This document shows, piece after piece, positions 42,501 to 43,509 of a stretch of DNA of 43,509 nucleotides. The notes under the pieces are model-generated. The model was not told the DNA's origin. It saw only the letters and a list, made by a program, of their open reading frames with translations, and made no database searches. Position 1 is the first letter of the stretch. Each line of letters starts with the position of its first letter. Location of the stretch: positions 1 to 43,509 of the forward strand of contig CAZGYJ010000005.1 of the NCBI GenBank assembly GCA_964530345.1, written 5' to 3'. This DNA comes from JALSJK01 sp964530345 (GTDB taxonomy: Bacteria > Pseudomonadota > Gammaproteobacteria > Methylococcales > Methylomonadaceae). Both the position numbers and the translations under genes were made by a program.

Positions 42501-43414
42501 AGAGTTTCGATCAATTGGCGGTAGATGAATTAAATTACACAGATTGTGTAGACTGGATTTTTGGCGATCTGCCGGAAACCTGGCAATTCACGCAGAACGG
42601 CCAGGCTTTTGTCGGTTATCCGGCCATAATAGATGAAGCTGATTCAGTTGGTGTCAGAATTATAGAAACCCAAAAAAAGGCGGAACAATTACATCGGGTG
42701 GGGTTGGTGCGTCTGTTTTTGTTGCAGTTACGCAAGGACAGTAAGTATATTCTGAAAAACCTCCCGTATGCGCCGGAAGCTGAATTGGTTTATCAACGCC
42801 TGGGAAAACATCCGATAGTGCCAATGTCAAATCATCCTGCCAATTTTCGGGATGATATCTTGTTTCTGGTTTTTTCAGAAGTATTTGTCAGCCAGGCTTC
42901 GATACGCAAACAGCAGGATTTTGAACAATGCCTGGCAGAAAAAAAATCTCAATTGATTGCATTTGCTAATGAGGCAGGAACCCGCATCAAAGATTTAATG
43001 CAGCAATATATTGAATTAAAAAAACAATTACAGAAATTGCCGCAGCAGGAAGCGGCAACGCAGGATATCATTCAGCAACTTGATTGTCTGGTTTATCAGG
43101 GATTTCTCAAAACCGTCAATTATGAAAATTTAACAGCTTATCCGCGTTATTTAAAAGCCATTGAATATCGAATTGAAAAAATGTTTCAGGAACCCCAAAA
43201 AGACCAGCAAAAAATGCAGGAGGTCAGACGTTTTCAAAGCTGGTTCTGGGACAAGCAAAAAAAACTGGCCAAACAAGAGCAAATTCAACCAGAACACAGC
43301 CGTTTTCGCTGGATGCTTGAAGAATTCAGGGTGTCATTGTTCGCTCAACAATTGAAAACCGCTTATCCGGTTTCGGCTAAAAGATTGGAAAAAATCTGGA
43401 ATGATGAGGTTTAA
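39509..43414 (+). CDS. hrpA: ATP-dependent RNA helicase HrpA
   Basis: HrpA is a DEAH-box RNA helicase that in E. coli helps process fimbrial mRNA and rescue stalled ribosomes. The 1301-residue protein is the normal length. It has Walker A GETGSGKTTQLPKI, the QPRRIAARTVADRI block, DEAH in IIIDEAHERSLN, SAT in IITSATIDPERF, and the C-terminal helicase motifs NVAETSLTVPGIRSVID and QRAGRCGRV. Helicase-associated and OB-like domains follow, then the HrpA-specific C-terminal half (about 700-1300) ending in a helical region. The ATG at 39509 is chosen over TTG at 39506, which is directly adjacent. The ribosome site is weak. Confidence 0.97.
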   Translation: MSSIPEQIQQLIRQLPKCLNKDRFQIKRQLDRLRSEHNRGKQLSVPLSDISRRIQNSINARKKRAASIPVLEYPDLPVTAKKDEIAKLIKQNQVVIVCGETGSGKTTQLPKICLAIGRGCAGFIGHTQPRRIAARTVADRIAEELAETVGKTVGYKVRFHDKTRDQSLIKLMTDGILLAESQNDPYLNQYDTIIIDEAHERSLNIDFLLGYLKWLLPRRPDLKLIITSATIDPERFSKHFNDAPIIEVSGRTYPVEIRYRPVEQIEEDDETTPDLQQSIANAVDELQRDIPGDILIFLSGEHEIRETAETLRKHNLKHCEILPLYAKLSVSEQERVFKPKGQRRIVLATNVAETSLTVPGIRSVIDTGHARISRYSHRSKIQRLPIEKISQASANQRAGRCGRVAEGICIRLYSEEDYLARPEFTTPEILRTNLSSVILQMASLKLGDIEKFPFVEPPESKMIRDGKTSLQEVNALDKTGKLTETGRRLAKLPIDPKLARMLLEANKQHCLTEVAIIVSGLSVQDPREKPADKMQQADAKHAAFRVENSDFLTFLNIWNIFEEKKKHLSNNKLRKYCRDNFLSYLRMREWHDIHTQIMQVIKGELKLKANQIDASYEEIHRALLTGLLSNIGFKHEQYEYLGARNLKFFIFPGSGLHKVRPKWIMAAEQVETSKVYARCVAKIEPEWIEQAGKHLLKHSYFDPHWEKKAGRSAVYERTTLYGLTLQAKRKVPFERIDPVAAREIFIRSALVNHEYHTNAPFFKANQKLLEEVGYIQHKGRRVDLVEDEEWLYRFYDRKLPEQVVNGITLDKWRKQAEKQNPKVLFLTREDLTREQDHQVNEWDFPDQIKIGELKIALQYRFEPGHEEDGVTAIVPVHQLNQLTEVPFEWLVPGLLKEKLVALVKSLPKNIRKHFVPVPQTVERCLEIEPDAKGSLYEWLGTRLRKLTGEAIPNTAWNPDELPDHLRMNFRVIDENDKLLDFGRNLKALQQQYTVKAEQSFDQLAVDELNYTDCVDWIFGDLPETWQFTQNGQAFVGYPAIIDEADSVGVRIIETQKKAEQLHRVGLVRLFLLQLRKDSKYILKNLPYAPEAELVYQRLGKHPIVPMSNHPANFRDDILFLVFSEVFVSQASIRKQQDFEQCLAEKKSQLIAFANEAGTRIKDLMQQYIELKKQLQKLPQQEAATQDIIQQLDCLVYQGFLKTVNYENLTAYPRYLKAIEYRIEKMFQEPQKDQQKMQEVRRFQSWFWDKQKKLAKQEQIQPEHSRFRWMLEEFRVSLFAQQLKTAYPVSAKRLEKIWNDEV

Positions 43415-43421
43415 GGTTTTT

Positions 43422-43458
43422 CGTAACTATTCAGCGTATTTATAATTTCAATATCAGT
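43422..43458 (+). repeat. Repeat copy B, partner of the copy at 4.4 kb
   Basis: CGTAACTATTCAGCGTATTTA at 43422-43442 equals 4384-4404 at 20 of 21 positions. The next 16 bases (43443-43458) are the reverse complement of 4423-4438 at 15 of 16. It begins 8 bases after the hrpA stop and runs towards the window edge, so a mobile element may continue to the right. No coding frame is visible in the remaining 50 bases. Confidence 0.6.
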
Positions 43459-43509
43459 AACTTATGGAAGAAGTGTATGTGTCATGGATGACACAATCAA
43501 GCCTACACG

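Overview
The window is a gammaproteobacterial chromosome segment, AT-rich by eye (roughly 40% GC). Gene order (petABC-sspAB; mla-murA-hisGDC divergent from yrbG-kdsD-kdsC-lptC-lptA-lptB-rpoN-hpf-rapZ; minCDE; thiC behind a TPP riboswitch) is that of free-living Gammaproteobacteria. PEP-CTERM sorting signals of the VPLPAS type fit a methanotroph-like lineage such as Methylococcales, but no C1-metabolism gene is present to prove it. No tRNA, rRNA or CRISPR array was seen.

Layout. 1-4800 is an accessory, phosphate-related block: the N-terminus of a PhoD-like phosphatase running off the left edge, an orphan PEP-CTERM tail, a complete PEP-CTERM protein, a secreted PhoA-type alkaline phosphatase closed by a terminator, and an unknown secreted protein. 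4806-8743 (minus) holds petABC (cytochrome bc1) followed by sspA-sspB. 9077-15796 (minus) is one long envelope/histidine operon, mlaF-mlaE-mlaD-mlaB-murA-hisG-hisD-hisC, with no mlaC where it usually lies. 15942-24694 (plus) is the divergent LPS operon (yrbG, kdsD, kdsC, lptC, lptA, lptB), then rpoN, hpf, rapZ and mgtE; the usual ptsN and NPr genes of this cluster are absent. 24778-26892 (minus) is minC-minD-minE plus a small winged-helix gene. 27211-29275 is promoter, TPP riboswitch and thiC. 29276-31245 is scarred: the 3' end of a group II intron, then a glutaminase with a lipoprotein signal.

The most unusual locus is 31246-36569. An ABC permease/ATPase pair resembling TagS/TagT of the type VI secretion threonine-phosphorylation pathway is transcribed divergently from a 1035-residue protein. 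That protein joins an ExeA/GspA-like AAA+ ATPase, one membrane segment, an SH3-like region and a long vWA region that resembles the C-terminal half of the kinase PpkA. No kinase, phosphatase, Fha or T6SS structural gene lies nearby, so this may be a stand-alone envelope-sensing system in which an AAA+ ATPase replaces the kinase. A 15-base palindrome overlapping a -10-like hexamer sits between the two transcription units.

The right end carries ispG, a calcineurin-like phosphoesterase, an SprA-related putative metalloprotease, the helicase hrpA and, in the last 90 bases, a copy of a repeat also present near 4.4 kb with part of its sequence in the opposite orientation.
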